This document shows positions 1 to 24,695 of a stretch of DNA of 64,000 nt, piece by piece. Position 1 is the stretch's first letter. Each line of letters starts with the position of its first letter. The stretch covers positions 4,588,001 through 4,652,000 of the forward strand of contig JAZARR010000088.1 in assembly GCA_037389465.1 (NCBI GenBank). The letters are read 5' to 3'. The stretch comes from Baylisascaris procyonis. Lineage: Eukaryota; Nematoda; Chromadorea; Rhabditida; Ascarididae. A model generated the notes under the pieces. That model worked only from the letters and a program-made list of their open reading frames with translations, was not told the origin of the DNA and made no database searches. The translations under genes were made by a program, and so were the position numbers.

Positions 1-34
1 GTCATTAGGCGTGAATTGTGTGAGCATGATCGCA

Positions 35-911
35 TTAATTGCGTCGATTAGTCACTTCGTCCATTAAATCGGCAAGAGCAATAATAAATACGGTCCACGC
101 TTCTTTCACTTCAGGATCATTTCTTCGTAATCGATCGCTTAGAATTTCGAGCAATTCAACTAATAGATTCTGCAAAATAGTGACTTTTTTTGCAACTATA
201 AAATCATATTAACATCTCGTTTGGTTAATTTAATTTTTTTTTCGAGTATTTACTTGGAAAACGGAGAGTTGCGATTTGGAGTACCGCATCCAGGTAACGT
301 TTTATTTGCCGACAAAGGATGATCACATTTAGTTCTCCTGTATGAATAATTATGCGAAAGCAGAAATATTATTATAACGCATAGGAATAATGTTTTTATT
401 TATAATTTTTACCGAACTTATTTATTTTTTATCTTTATTCTAATAATTGTTATCTAAAATTATACTCTGTATGCATATCGTCACAACGTTATAATAAGCT
501 TACCGGTATGCTATGTAGGCGCTACTGATTATTTGAGATGCTCAATAAATGTGATGCGAATTATGGCCACATTTCTAAGATGAATTGTGGCCATATTTCG
601 GATACAGATGTTGGCCATATTTCGGACACAAACTGTGGTCGTAATTCTATTCACTTCTTGGTTTTAATTTGCATAATTTCTTGAAAGTTTCGCATAAATT
701 TGCATAATTTTATGCGTTTTTCCAGAATCTTATGGTACATCGTAGAGGTTCGTCCTATAATTCTAACTTGCAAATCAAAAAGATTGTTGTGCTGAAATTT
801 AGTCGATATTACTTCCGTAATGAATAGCGCTCTGCCTCAACAATGATTTGTTGATAATTAAACGCATAAAATCTGAAATTACTTTTGTCTTCTATGTGTT
901 TCTAGCTTTGC

Positions 912-972
<61 letters not shown>

Positions 973-2215
973 GATGTCTTCTAAGTGGTATTTTTTCTAT
1001 AAAGAATTTGCAGAAAAACACATTTAGACGTTTCACTATTTCTTTATGTAATATATGTTGACCTACTAATCAGGCTAGTGGACTAAAATGCATGGTGGTT
1101 GACATGATCTGCTAGTCGATCACCAGGGCGCTTTTTTCCACTTATTCAAAAATGTAAGTGTAATATCATCATTCAGTCATCATTCAAAATGTAATATCGG
1201 CCGCGCTGTAGACGCCTTTCTCTCGAGATACGTATAGTTTTTCTATCTAAATAAACTATTCGTTTCTATTTTGATAAGAGAAAACATCTCTGCAGATATT
1301 TTAAATTCCAATAAAAAGAGCCTATTTAACCATTGTACTTGTTTTTAAGTAATAATAAAAAAAAACTCATTTAGACGTTGTTTTCTTCTCATAATCTAGT
1401 AATTGTCATAGAAAATGTCGAGCTAACCTCAATATGCGTTTTGTAGACACCCCATTTTTTATGTGACCGTGCTATACTAATGACTCTTTTCTCGATAGCT
1501 TCGTAGTTGTCAATATTATCGACGAGATAACGCATAGCATTCATATATACGATGCCGTACATTTGCAACTCTCTAGATATTACGAGCGAGCTATCAGGTA
1601 TTGCTTTGAATTGCGGCCAAATATTCTTATATTGGGGATGTTTACATAGCAACCTAAAACATAGAGCGTTATATGGAACGTACGTTTGTCTTTTGCGGTT
1701 TCTAGATTGTGAGCATTGTATTGATATAAGCCGAAACGATATTGCGATAATATTTTCTACAAGGATAATTTAAATTTTGTCTAAAATATTATATTAGTTG
1801 TTCGTCTCTCAGCAAAGCGTTTCACCCTTAAAATATTGAAACAATCGACTAATCCATACAACTATCGTTCTAAATTTGTAATCTTCTTTATAAATGTGAC
1901 GAAATTTTTTTTTTTTCATATTTGTTCAGCATACTGAGGAATTGCATCAAATATATAGTCTACATGTTAGCGCCTATAGACGTACGTGATGATCATTTCG
2001 TATGCGCGAAACTAGACAACAGGATTTATTAACGCTTTTTAATGTGTGGAAAATATTTATTTGTCTCATTTATGTTGATTCTTGCAGAGCAACATTAAAA
2101 TCAACTCTGTCGCTTACCTTGCGTAAATGGTAAGCCCAACTTTGCCCGCATCTTCATCCAGAACCTTAAACGTTTCCTTGACAATGTGACGTTGTCTTGC
2201 ACTCAGACGATCCAT
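35..2215 (-). CDS. glb: Globin (nematode glb type), 3 exons, 152 aa model
   Basis: Haem-binding globin fold, probably cytosolic. Exons are 2118-2215, 1428-1653 and 35-169; phases agree (donor AG|GTAAGC, acceptor TTTTAG|G, then GAG|GTTAGC to TTTTGCAG|AAT), and the sum is 459 nt including the stop at 35-37. The spliced protein has the globin landmarks in order: helix A/B, a CD-corner PQF with the CD1 Phe, an E helix, an F helix with the proximal His in SHKKWGV, and G and H helices ending in EAWTVF...LADLMDEV. From E7 to F8 there are 32 residues, as in neuroglobin, which places Tyr rather than His at E7. The start Met at 2215 gives a normal globin length. The frame stays open upstream to an acceptor near 2295, so an N-terminal extension is possible. 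The fold is solid; oxygen storage, redox or sensing roles cannot be told apart. Confidence 0.85.
558..653. repeat. 24-bp imperfect tandem repeat, about 4 copies
   Basis: Four 24-bp units at 558, 582, 606 and 630 share the core TGGCCATATTTC or a close variant. They lie inside the last intron of the globin gene. The last unit has decayed most. No coding role is seen. Confidence 0.8.
915..969. repeat. AT dinucleotide microsatellite
   Basis: About 55 bases of uninterrupted TA/AT repeat in the second globin intron. Confidence 0.97.
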
Positions 2216-5183
2216 ACAGTGGGGTCGAATGTTGTTGTAATATTCCAAACGGTACATTTTGGCACTTATTGCTGTTTTCCTTGAATATAATCCTGAGAAA
2301 ATGTGTGGAAAAATGCGAGAATAAAGTAGATCATGGATTCGGAATTTTGTCATAACAAATTATCGCCACAAAATATTTCCTTCGATGCTTTAGTTTCATT
2401 TGTATAATGATGAAGCTAAACATCATGTAGGCTTCGAGGATATTTTATCTCGAAATGAATGGTTAAGACCTGCTTCAAATTCATGAGGTTTGTATTCTCT
2501 AAGAAACCTGAGCCCAAATATCTAGGGCGCGGAAACGCGAAGCGATGCAACTTATCTACAGCATTGCAAGTATCAAAAAATACTATTGTATGCTGCAGAA
2601 TATACCTCCCAGAGTTGGAGGAATCGTTGCCCGAGCACACAGACAAACTTAGACTTGTTGCATTTGTTGCAGGTTAGGAAAATCAACTTGCTTTCGTTTG
2701 ACGCATGGAAGAAATTTCATTCAACAGACATCTGCAATGCATTTGAGAAGAGACTCAGGTAAACCAGTGAATTTCATTGCTAAAGTTTACAATACATTGG
2801 GTCCAGTGCTGTCGACAGCACTTTATTTTTGCTTCTTGCCGTTCCTTCCACTTATAAGGGAAGAGCTTTGGATTCAAAAAAGCGGGTTGTATTTCAAGGG
2901 TATCTATGAGAGTTCGACTTGCTGATGTGAGAGAAGGGGATGAGGATTTTAGCAATAAGCACTGACGGGACGTATGCTTGTCGTTAAGGACGACTGAGTA
3001 ATGGTTCCAGTATGGTCAGAAATCAATAGCTGAATCAGTTCTGCTACCTCCTCAACAAAAGAGTAGAATTCTTTAGCACTGGGAGAATCCATTACTCTCA
3101 TGCTTCTGTTGACTGCCTAATTGCTAGACGTGCGTTATGCTGTTCCATAAGTGTTACTGTCTCGTCGCATTTCCTTGCGTTCAACATTTATGAGGATGTT
3201 TCATTGCTTTCTAACATAAACGAGATTTATTAATGATTGGTTCAGCTAAATTTCCTAATCACGATTGATTACTGATTAAATTGTAGATTCGTCCCACCTT
3301 CGACTTCAGTTACGTTGATTATGCAATTTATCGTTATTACATCAATGTTGAACTGATAATCGTTGAGGGAATTATCACTGAAAGGACAATGAATTGATAA
3401 TAATTAATTGAACTCTAAATGAATACCCAAAAACTAGTTTCAAGTTGTTTGGTTGAGAAATTTGACGACCAAGTTATTAACATGTATGAAGAGCGAAGAA
3501 AAAATTGAAAATGACTGTGTCGGTGGTAGTGTGATCGATTAAGAATTTATCTAAGCATATAGGCGTGACGAGATGAAACCTTTGATTGATGTGCCGATGA
3601 TGAGAATAAGTTATAGACTCAACGGCTAAAGACAACGGCATTAATGTGTCTTCGTCTAGATTTAAGTGTACTTTCTCCTACACATTTTTTTCCATCAATT
3701 TTCGCATCGCTAAAAGCTTATTAGTATCACCAATTTCCGGAACATCATTCCGATCATTCCAGAAAAAAAAAACATGCAAACGATTTCATCACTAGTTTCG
3801 ATGCTTTTGTTAGACTCTGATAAAGTTAGTACTTTTGACCTTTATTCTTGACTTTTATCTGGAGAACGAATCCTATTGAGGAAAGAATAAATTATTTCTG
3901 TAGTATTCGATATTCCTGTCGAATCAATTGTCTCTCATAGAAAAATGTTTGCGAGAAAAATTTGAAACATTTCTCCGTATCTTAGCTATAGTCACAAAAA
4001 GCGTCTAAGATGCAATCAGCTTTGCGGAGGGTTTATGATCTATGAAAGATCATAAACCACCTTTACGATGAGCTAGCAACTAGAAGTTAGACGAAGAGCA
4101 CTACTAATAAGCGATGCACAATGGTAGCATCAGATGCAAGATCGATTTCGCAAGTTTGCACCTCACTTCAGGTGAGAAAATTTCAAAGTTTTGAACCTTC
4201 TAAAGCTTGCATGCATCGAAATCTCCAAAAATTTCACCTATGTCAATTTGGGTAAAAGAATATGAATGAACTTCGGAATTATTACATCGTCAGGCGGATG
4301 TCTTTCTAAAAAGAAAGGCAAACCATTACATATTCTATATTCCAAGTTTTAGGTTATATTACAGAAAAAGGAACCGCCCTAGCTTATTGACTGATACGAT
4401 GTTTGTTTGTCCGTTGACTGAGCAGCATAGTAAAAGCATGCAATATCTGCACCTCATACAATACATACAGTGCTATTTTTCTTTACATTTCCATACAATC
4501 TGTATTTTATTTATCACATTTTCGTCACAGATCGAACTTCACAATATGGCATTTCCCATAAAATATTATTCTCTCATTAAAAAAAAAAAAAAAAAAAAAG
4601 AGGAATCAACGTATCAACGATGAGGAATGTGAATAATTGCAAGAACAAGTAAGGTTACACGTAGTATTCCACTACGGCGAAATAGTTAACTAAGCAGCCT
4701 CATGGTAAATGCGAAATATTTCAATTGTTTTGAGCCTATTGCCCAGTTTGTTTCCACATTCGAAAACTTCCCCTGATTAAAGTACACCTGAAAATGCTTA
4801 CGCAATTTTTCCCTATACCATTATGAGCGTGTACCTCTATCGACTCTACTATCATTGAAATTGAAAACATTTAACGTTTCCTTCATCTTTTTTCTTTCAA
4901 TACTACTAATACCATTAAAAGTATAGATTCGATTACGCAATCAAGTGGGCGTTAGGCGACACTTCACTACAATACTTCACATCACATTATCAACATTCAA
5001 TCGTGAGGAAGAAATTCTCGCATCAACCGACACTTATGGAGCAGTTACGACGTTTTGCGAACGCATTTAACCTGTTTCTTAATTGTTTTTCGTGCCGTCG
5101 AAGTTATTCGCACAAATCTAACTGGCTTGATTTAAACTGCACTCTAAATGATGTCTAAAACTTTAAGCAACAAGCATCGCGAT
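2216..5183. other. Region between globin and SESTD1-like genes; no gene seen
   Basis: AT-rich sequence with only short open frames and no recognisable domain or consistent exon set. It contains a perfect hairpin (4030-4058), a 19-base A run near 4580 and scattered short inverted repeats. It should hold the globin promoter and possibly an upstream globin exon. Confidence 0.6.
4030..4058. repeat. Perfect 12-bp inverted repeat with 5-nt loop
   Basis: GGTTTATGATCT is followed by a 5-base loop and then its exact reverse complement. It stands alone upstream of the globin gene. There is no T run after it, and a prokaryotic-type terminator is not expected here. Confidence 0.85.
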
Positions 5184-5189
5184 TTTATT
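5184..5189 (-). terminator. Candidate polyadenylation signal of the SESTD1-like gene
   Basis: A canonical AATAAA on the minus strand lies about 125 bases downstream of the stop at 5312-5314. Confidence 0.5.
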
Positions 5190-5311
5190 ACGCAGAATTT
5201 TGTATCAACAAAAAGCTGAGAGCATAGTAGAGCTTGCAAGTGAACTCGTTACTCATGCCGGAGAGCAGTTATGCTCACACCTCATACATTACCATACAAA
5301 ACTATGGATGA

Positions 5312-16974
<11,663 letters not shown>

Positions 16975-16979
16975 CAAAT

Positions 16980-16990
16980 CTAAAATTAAA
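16980..16990 (-). promoter_or_regulatory. Splice acceptor 5 nt before the SESTD1-like start codon
   Basis: A TTTTAG acceptor on the minus strand directly precedes the exon with the proposed start Met. Such a short leader fits either a spliced-leader trans-splice site, common in nematodes, or an upstream 5' UTR exon that I did not find. No SL sequence itself is in the window. Confidence 0.4.
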
Positions 16991-18035
16991 TTGTAAAAAT
17001 TATACTGTAAAATTCTATATAGAAATCTGTTTTCATAAACGACAATAAATATAATGGAAAAGTTTTTAGTTTGTGCACAACTTATTCACCTATTAGACAA
17101 TTAAAATTCCAACGCAGATAATATTGCAAGAACGTGCCAATTATTTATAATATATTCGGATGAAAAAAAAAAGTTTCATTTGCCCATAATAAAATGTCAT
17201 TGTGCCTAAACAAATATTTGAATTGACGATATAGACTATCGTATAATTCAACGTATGGATGCGTATTGTTGTCTGAAAAATGCGAAAAATTTTGAAATCA
17301 TCTTTTTTGGATTTTTATTTTTAGATTCCCCAAGATATTTTCAAATAATCGGAGATATCTTTAATTATTTTTCAAGGCAAGAGAAGGGAAATCGCATATA
17401 ATGGAGTCGAACGCTTTAATATATCAACAACAACAACGCAACAGTGATATACGCGTAATTTATATTTCACGATATAAATCAAACTTTAATTGCCATTTTT
17501 CTTCTAACGACAAATGCAAAAAAAAGGGTGTTCATAGCATGTTTTACAATTGTAATGCATGCAATACTGTAATGTCGCCTTCAAAAACAAGTTCTACATA
17601 CGAGCAATGTTTAGTATGAAGAATGTAGATAATTTTTGACATGTTTTCATGGGAATATAAAGTTATTTCTTGAGGAATCTTATGAATGCGACCGCGACGA
17701 AAATACCTTTATTGTTGACTCAAACTCTATATTGAATTTGTCACGGTAATTTGAAAGAACTGATCTTTTTTTTTTACAGCTAATCAATAGAACACAAAAT
17801 CGTATTTCAGATGACTATAAAAAAAAAGAGACAAGATTTAGGGCATCTCTCGAGCGCACCAATTTCGCTATAAACATCGAAAAGTGAAGGTCGTTTATTT
17901 TTGAGCGATCTAAACGCCTTCTAATTTATCATTGTACGCAAATCGACATATCTTTAACTGCTAAATTTTTTTTCATGAAGAAAACCTTATTTATAAAAAA
18001 AAGGCATCTATACAGTCATAATGAAACAATGATTG

Positions 18036-18083
18036 GCGCTTCGCGACAAAAGCGCCACTGCGCTTCACGCCAAAAGCGCCACT
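18036..18083. repeat. Two 24-bp tandem hairpin units (GCGCTT...AAGCGC)
   Basis: Two adjacent 24-bp copies with two mismatches. Each contains the inverted arms GCGCTT and AAGCGC, so each can fold into a small hairpin. Confidence 0.85.
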
Positions 18084-21000
18084 CAGTAAAACTTAATTCG
18101 TGTGAATGGCTTTTGTAGCCAATACAATTCGTTTACTGTTTGTTGCAAATTGTGAATGATAACATATTCCTTTGGATTTAGAAAGATTTTTGCAGTAATT
18201 TCACAATTTCCGATGTGAATGCAAAAGAAAATTAGCATCTTTTACCTTATTCTGCATGTTTTCAATTTGATTTCCGATGCTTTTACTATTATGCCTCGTT
18301 CAACTAGCAAAATGGGAAGTTTTTAGTGACAGATTAACTCTCATTGGTCTTTGCATCGACGTTTCATTAGCAACCAATTTAGAAATTAATATAGCGACAA
18401 AGCGCTATATTTTACGCCTCATAAGTAATAAATCTCATAAGCATATCGAATTACGAAAGATTTGTAACGTTTCGTAATATTTACGCGATGTTTTTGACAC
18501 TAAATTCATAATATTTTCGATACGATGCTAAGCGACGGGATTTATAGATTTTTTAGCAGAAAATCAAATATGCGAGCTAGAGCTTTCACCAATTGGTTGA
18601 TTTGACAGCTTATTCAAAAAATTCACAAAATATTCGTATTCCTTCAATCCATCGATGTAAAAATACAATACTACATGGCAAACCGATACATACACATATA
18701 CATACACAGATACAACTCGCTCCGTAGTGCGCTTTTTAACGCAAAAATTTTTAAAGCACACAACTGCTAACGAAGTCGAAAATCTTACTGCCTGAAGAAA
18801 ACTGAAAATTACAAAGATTCATAGCGAAAATGCCACGAAATTTAAGGCCAACTCTGAGGAAAAAACTTCAATCAGTATTTGAGGGATGAAAGAGTAGAGG
18901 AGGCGGTGAAAGGATACTTAATATTACATTACTTCGATGAAAATGAAATGAAATGGAACAGAAAATTGATGTGAATTTCACGCGTTCTAACGCAGCACTT
19001 TCATCTCATAATTACTTTTTCGGAAGCGTAATTTTACCATTCAATATCACTAAACCTAGCAATGAAGCGCACTTCTTATACCACTGAATCATATTCAATT
19101 TGAACCGACAAAAATTGATTTGCATAATGAATGAGGTTTTAAGTGATCGATAAGAAATAGTGAAAGGACGGAGGGAGGTGAGAGGAGAAGCGGAGAGGAA
19201 AGGCGGGGGAACAAAAGGAGAAGCAAAAAAATTGATAAAATGATGCTATAAACCGGATCATTGACTGCTTTCCCACTTGCTTGCCACATTATATTACGTG
19301 AAGCATTCAATAGCAATATGTGTATCCCTCAAATATATACGAGTACTTTCCTAACATTTAAATATATAAAGACTGAATGGTAACAAATTCATTCCAGTAC
19401 TTCAAAAAAAAAATTTTTTGTCCCATATTCTATATAATTTCTATTTTGATTTTTAATTAATAATCAAGAAATTATCACGTTGTTTACTGGTAGGATATTC
19501 ATAGTATGGAGCTGATAAATGCAATCATGGAATGGCAACAACGCATGAAGAATGGAAAACAAGTTCGATGAACCATCAAATATTGTTAGAACAAATTATC
19601 GACAACAAAACTGATAAGATCAACTACATACAAACATATTATTCAATACGATCATATAAGTCCTATTCTTAAAATATTTTTGCACTTCTATGAAGAAATT
19701 CTCTTATAGAATAGCATAAAAGCTCATTTGTGCTAACAAAAAATAACTGATAGGCAATCGAAAAAAAAAACGCTTAAAAACAGTACAGCATAACGTAAAT
19801 TAAATAATTTCAATTGATAAAAAGCGAATGTTGATTAATCGTACGAGTGAATCGGAGCGTTGCAATCATTCGCTCTCAGTTGCGTCAACATTAAGCTCTA
19901 ACGCAAATCTATCACATTTGCTAGAACTGTTTCCTATGAATGCTAACTTGCTAATCTACTGTTTTAGAAAAAAAAAAAAGACGTTGTGTCCCTTAATAGC
20001 AAATCTTATCCAGTAATTTTGTGGAGTCGAGAAAAACATACAAAGAACGGAACTTGGTAAGATTACAAAATCACGGAAAACACGGAAACACGGAACAAAG
20101 ATTTTAAAACATTGAAAAAAAAAAAAAAAAAGTGTATCGACCGATAAAAAGCTTCTAAAATTCTTTCGCAATCTACATTCTCCTAATCAAAACTTTCAAA
20201 TATTTTTGTTACTTCTGAAAATGATCATTTGTATGCAAGAGTAAAAATGAAATTCAGCAATAACGAATAACAATGCGTTCATAAATTGAACAATGAGAAA
20301 TATGATTGGCAAATGAATACGTTTTTAAACGATATGCAATATAAGAGGACGAAGAAAGAGTTACTGAAATAGCACATGAGGACAGCTTTTTTGCACAAAC
20401 AACGGTTCATAGGGGGGCGAATCGCAGTGCTACTCAGAAATGCTTCATAGTGCGAACGAGCGTATACGAATCAAGGAAACAAGTTTGTGTTGGGCGGGTG
20501 TGTGTTGCGTTGGTGACAGTCGATTGCCCTAAAATGTTTGCTTGATGTGCTCATCTATATAAGGGCTCTTTTATTATTACCTCATGAATATATTTCTACG
20601 AATTTCATTTCAAAATATTAATTTATGTGTAATCAAAAATTTTAACACTCACTAATAATATAGAAGAAGCGATAAAAATTTATGGTAAAGAATGTTTACG
20701 GTAAAAATTTTCTTCACTGAATTGAAATATTTTTCATATTTATACACATTTAAATATAAATTACTATGTCGCTTATATACGTTTTGCGTGTTGCATTATG
20801 AAATACTTTTGCTAATTGTTTAGTTAAAATAGAGTAATCGATTTTCTTAAGTGCGTTTAAAACAATGTTACTGAAAAGCATAAAAAATATGGAAAAAAAT
20901 TAGTAATTGAGAGATATTAATTGCAGCAGAAAAAAAAGCATATGAAAGAAGAGAGCTTCTCGTTTTGTAATAGAAAGATTTAAAAAACGAATGAACAGGA

Positions 21001-21354
21001 AGACAGATAACGAGAGAGAGAGCTTGTTGCCAATACTCAGCACTTAGCAAATAAGCACTGTAAACATACTTGCATGAACATTTTGATTCTTAGTGTTTCT
21101 ATTCACGTTTCGTTGCCGCATATTCGATGATATTTATGTGACAATAGGTTTTTGTAGTGAGCACAAGCAACAACTGGAATACTAAAGATTCGAATGTAAA
21201 CAACAGCTACTGTTTATTTGTTCGCAAAGAAGTATTAACTTGTTTCAAATAAACGCCAAAAAACATCCACGAGCAATCCTAGCACATTTGCTGGCTTCAT
21301 TTATGATATGAGAAGTAAATAAAATGACATAATTTTCCATTTCCTGCGCTCTAA

Positions 21355-21465
21355 AGAATGGAGGGAGGGGTGAGGAGTGAAAGTGAGAGAGGGCGGGAAA
21401 GGAGATGGAAGGGAAGAGGGAAGGAGAAAGAGAAAAAGATGGGAAAAGTAGAGGAAGAAGACATA
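21355..21465 (+). repeat. Long polypurine tract
   Basis: About 110 bases of nearly pure A/G on the plus strand. The reading frames through it are low complexity and not coding. A related tract lies at about 19155-19230. Confidence 0.85.
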
Positions 21466-23561
21466 TGAGACCAGACATCATGAGCTTGATTCTACATCAT
21501 TTTTCTGAATTTCACGTGAATAAATACCGATCAGCTGCTCGTTTCCTCCGTATGAAAATACACAGAATTGTTATGCTTCTTCCTATATTAGTAAAAGTTT
21601 TCTTCGTTTGTTACGAAGTTTCCAAAATTTTCCATCACAATTAGAAACACAGTCTTCCTTTCTTACTCCATTTGAAAGTCCCCAGAAAAAAAATTGCCTG
21701 TTTCTATGCTTTCCTTCTTCAACGCTCGAAGAAAAGACGTGTTGTGCCACTAAACACCGGCGCACATCCGAATGGATGTTCGATGTTTCAATCGCTGAGA
21801 GCTAATGACTTTCAAGGCTCACAAACTCCTCAGTCTTCTGAAAGAGCCTGAGCTTACCCGATCATGCAAAGTCGATTCTACTGTCATATGCCCTCTGCAA
21901 CCTGGCGGATACTACGATGGACCGTTGTTTGCTGCAGCACAACAGGTCAGTCGACTCTTTTTGGACCGTTTATCCGAGCACCGTTAAATTATATGGCCAT
22001 TTCTACTACATTCTTACCGCCTCTCCCGACGACAAGTGGTTGACGCAACTTTTTTTTGCTCTTACAGACCCCGCATAGTGACATCAAAGCCACATAAACG
22101 CCTCATAGTGAATGCGAAGTGGTGCAATATTCTACCATCACCCTTCCCCCTCCTCACCCACCCCTTCACCTCATGATAATGCTTCGGCAAGCAAGAAGAT
22201 GGTTTCAAAACTCGGTTTTGCATCATCGATGCCATTGTTTATATGAAGCCTTCGAGGAACTGCAAGCGCAAAGGTACTGTTAATACTCGACGCAGTGTGT
22301 TGATAATATCTATCTATTTCGCCTTTTTCGAGCTTCCCCGCTTAAGTTGTCTTGAGTATTTTAAACATTCGAAGAGGCACTCATTAGATCAGCATCAAAA
22401 AATCAGCGACCAGATTTTTATTTAAAAGCACTAAATAATATGAGATCAAATATATTTCAAAAAAAAAAAAAAAACATTTGAAAAGATACAGCGGAAGAAT
22501 ACATTTAATTAACTCAAATTAACGCCTAAAAAACTATGGTTATGCGATCACAAAAAGGGTTAACAGATGCGATTTGTTCGATTACGCTTGAGAATGGATT
22601 TTTTGAATTAAACTGATAAAGCGCCCTTGCGATGAATTAAACCTTCTGATTAGCGTTGACATTCCGAAACGCGAAACTTTTATTGAAGTCCAGAAGCTTA
22701 CGAAGTTGCCCGAACGAAATCGTTTCGGTGACCAGCAATAATGTACATATTATAGCCCCAACGTCCAAAGCCCCCGGACGAAGGCTTTTATGGGAGGGGA
22801 ATGGGCAAAATTATTTTTAATGGGCTAAAGAGCGCCTTCATACGGACCATATTCAAGACACAAACTTCAAGGTTTCTCCCATGACTGCTATAATTAGACG
22901 GTTGAGACCTTGAAGTAAGGAATTCCCTCCTTGGAATCAAAAGAACAACGACTCCTTTCGTTCCATATTTATAAATTCTGAATAAGTTTTTGCTCGTACT
23001 TAATAAAAAGGCATTTCTGCATCGAAGAGATTTTTTGAACCGTCTTGTTTTGAAGTATTGTACATTAATATCTATGAAGCCCGCTCAAAAAAAAAGTTGG
23101 ACATGAGAAAGAATAAGCGTGAATTTAGGCAAAAGAAAAGATTATTAGGATTTGTTTCGAATAGGTGCATTTATCACTGAGGAAAATATTTCTCATCATT
23201 TGTAATCAACATAAAATGAAAGAATAAAAAAAATAGAGAGAGAATAATTCAGAGTAAAAAAATGGTTTGAACGCAAAAGAATTGAGTCGATTATTTTCAA
23301 CGAAGAATTAAAACGTTTGCAATCTATTGCATTAGTAGAACTAGTGATTCTGAATGTTCTGATCAGGTGCTCATTGAAAATATGAAACACTAACTCGAAA
23401 TTGAAATAAGCATAAAACAAAACTTTAAAATAAAATAAGCAAATGCTATTCGTTTTCGTTAATAGAAATAAACGTTGAGATTCCCTATGTGCATCAAGCA
23501 ACACGTCGCTATGAAAGAACGAAATGAATGAGAAATGGAATGACGGATAGGAGACGAGATA

Positions 23562-23606
23562 TGTGTGCGTGTGTGTGTGTGTGTGTGTGTGCTTGTATGT
23601 GTGTCT
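23562..23606 (+). repeat. GT/CA microsatellite
   Basis: About 45 bases of slightly interrupted GT repeat. It creates a His/Thr run in a long but non-coding-looking frame on the minus strand. Confidence 0.9.
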
Positions 23607-24629
23607 TGTAGGTATATGTTCATGGTAAGGCGGCTGTCGCGTTTCTCGATCTGTTCTCATCGTTGACCTCTCTATGTCGTATTGCCTCTTGACTGAGTCC
23701 GCGTCGTTAAACCAATAAAACGACCCATAAATGCATATCTCCATCGAACCGTAACTCACTTAGTCACCATCTTCTCCATCTAATCTGAAAGTGCGGCCAA
23801 TGAAATCATTAATTTCCACCGGAATCACCAAATGGCTCCTCAGATGACGTACTTTTCTACTCGAACTTTCAAATGCTTTTTGCTGCCCCTCTTCTCATAA
23901 ATCTTTCTTGAGTGGCTTTTTTTTTAAATTCCGACAAAAATGCTTCATGAAACATTTGCGCTTATTTATTTAAGCATTTATATCCGTCTCTATAGTCGTT
24001 TCAATCAGCTTCTGAAGCTAGACTCATGAAATTTGGCATCTGTGATCCGCATGCCAGACCATATATTGCGAAATAAAATATTTCAGCTGTTTCGTTTAAA
24101 AGTCCAGAAAACATGAATATATGAGATCGCGACAAATTAACATATTCAATTACTCTACGGCTGATCGGACGCAAGCAAAGGAATGAGCCCTAAAAAACTA
24201 TTTTCTATGATTCTGAATATCAACTTTTCTCTCTCAACCATAGAAACTACACAATTTATCTTATCCTCAGTTTTAAGAATGAATTAGAGATGTTTTAAAC
24301 TTCTTTGATAATATAACCATTAAATTATAAAAACGTATTATATTCATTTCATTTAAATATTTAGAAATCACATCAACTGAAAAAAATTTCAAAAAATCGA
24401 CGTTATGAAAGAAACACAATCAATTTCCTAAAGTAACGATTTTCATTTATCGAAAAGAAAACAGACGACTAACATTCTCGACTTATAAAGTAAAGAATTC
24501 AATGTCGTCGCTGCGTGTGTGGTCTCTCGCAGAGATCGAAATTTGCTTTATCGATCATTCAACATGCGTTGCGCACTCTCTGTTTGGTAATGAACTGGCT
24601 CACTGCGTACTAGTTTTCGTATTGCACAG

Positions 24630-24695
24630 TCACTTTTGTGCTCCCAAAGATTGAAGGAATTTTTGGAAAAGTTGGATGCTCATGAATACCGACGC
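24630..24695 (+). other. Weak exon-like segment, no family
   Basis: A TTGCACAG acceptor, 22 open codons reading like a helix (RLKEFLEKLDAHEYRR), and a strong GTAAGT donor. The segment is isolated: I found no partner exons in phase and no start, so it may be chance. Confidence 0.2.

Noticed and set aside
262..340. Possible extra globin exon between the second and last exons
   Set aside because: Joining the second exon directly to 35-169 gives the correct globin G-helix spacing and phase, so an insertion is not needed.
23196..23759. 187-codon minus-strand frame
   Set aside because: Low complexity, Phe/Ser/His-rich, built around the CA microsatellite; no domain, no splice context.
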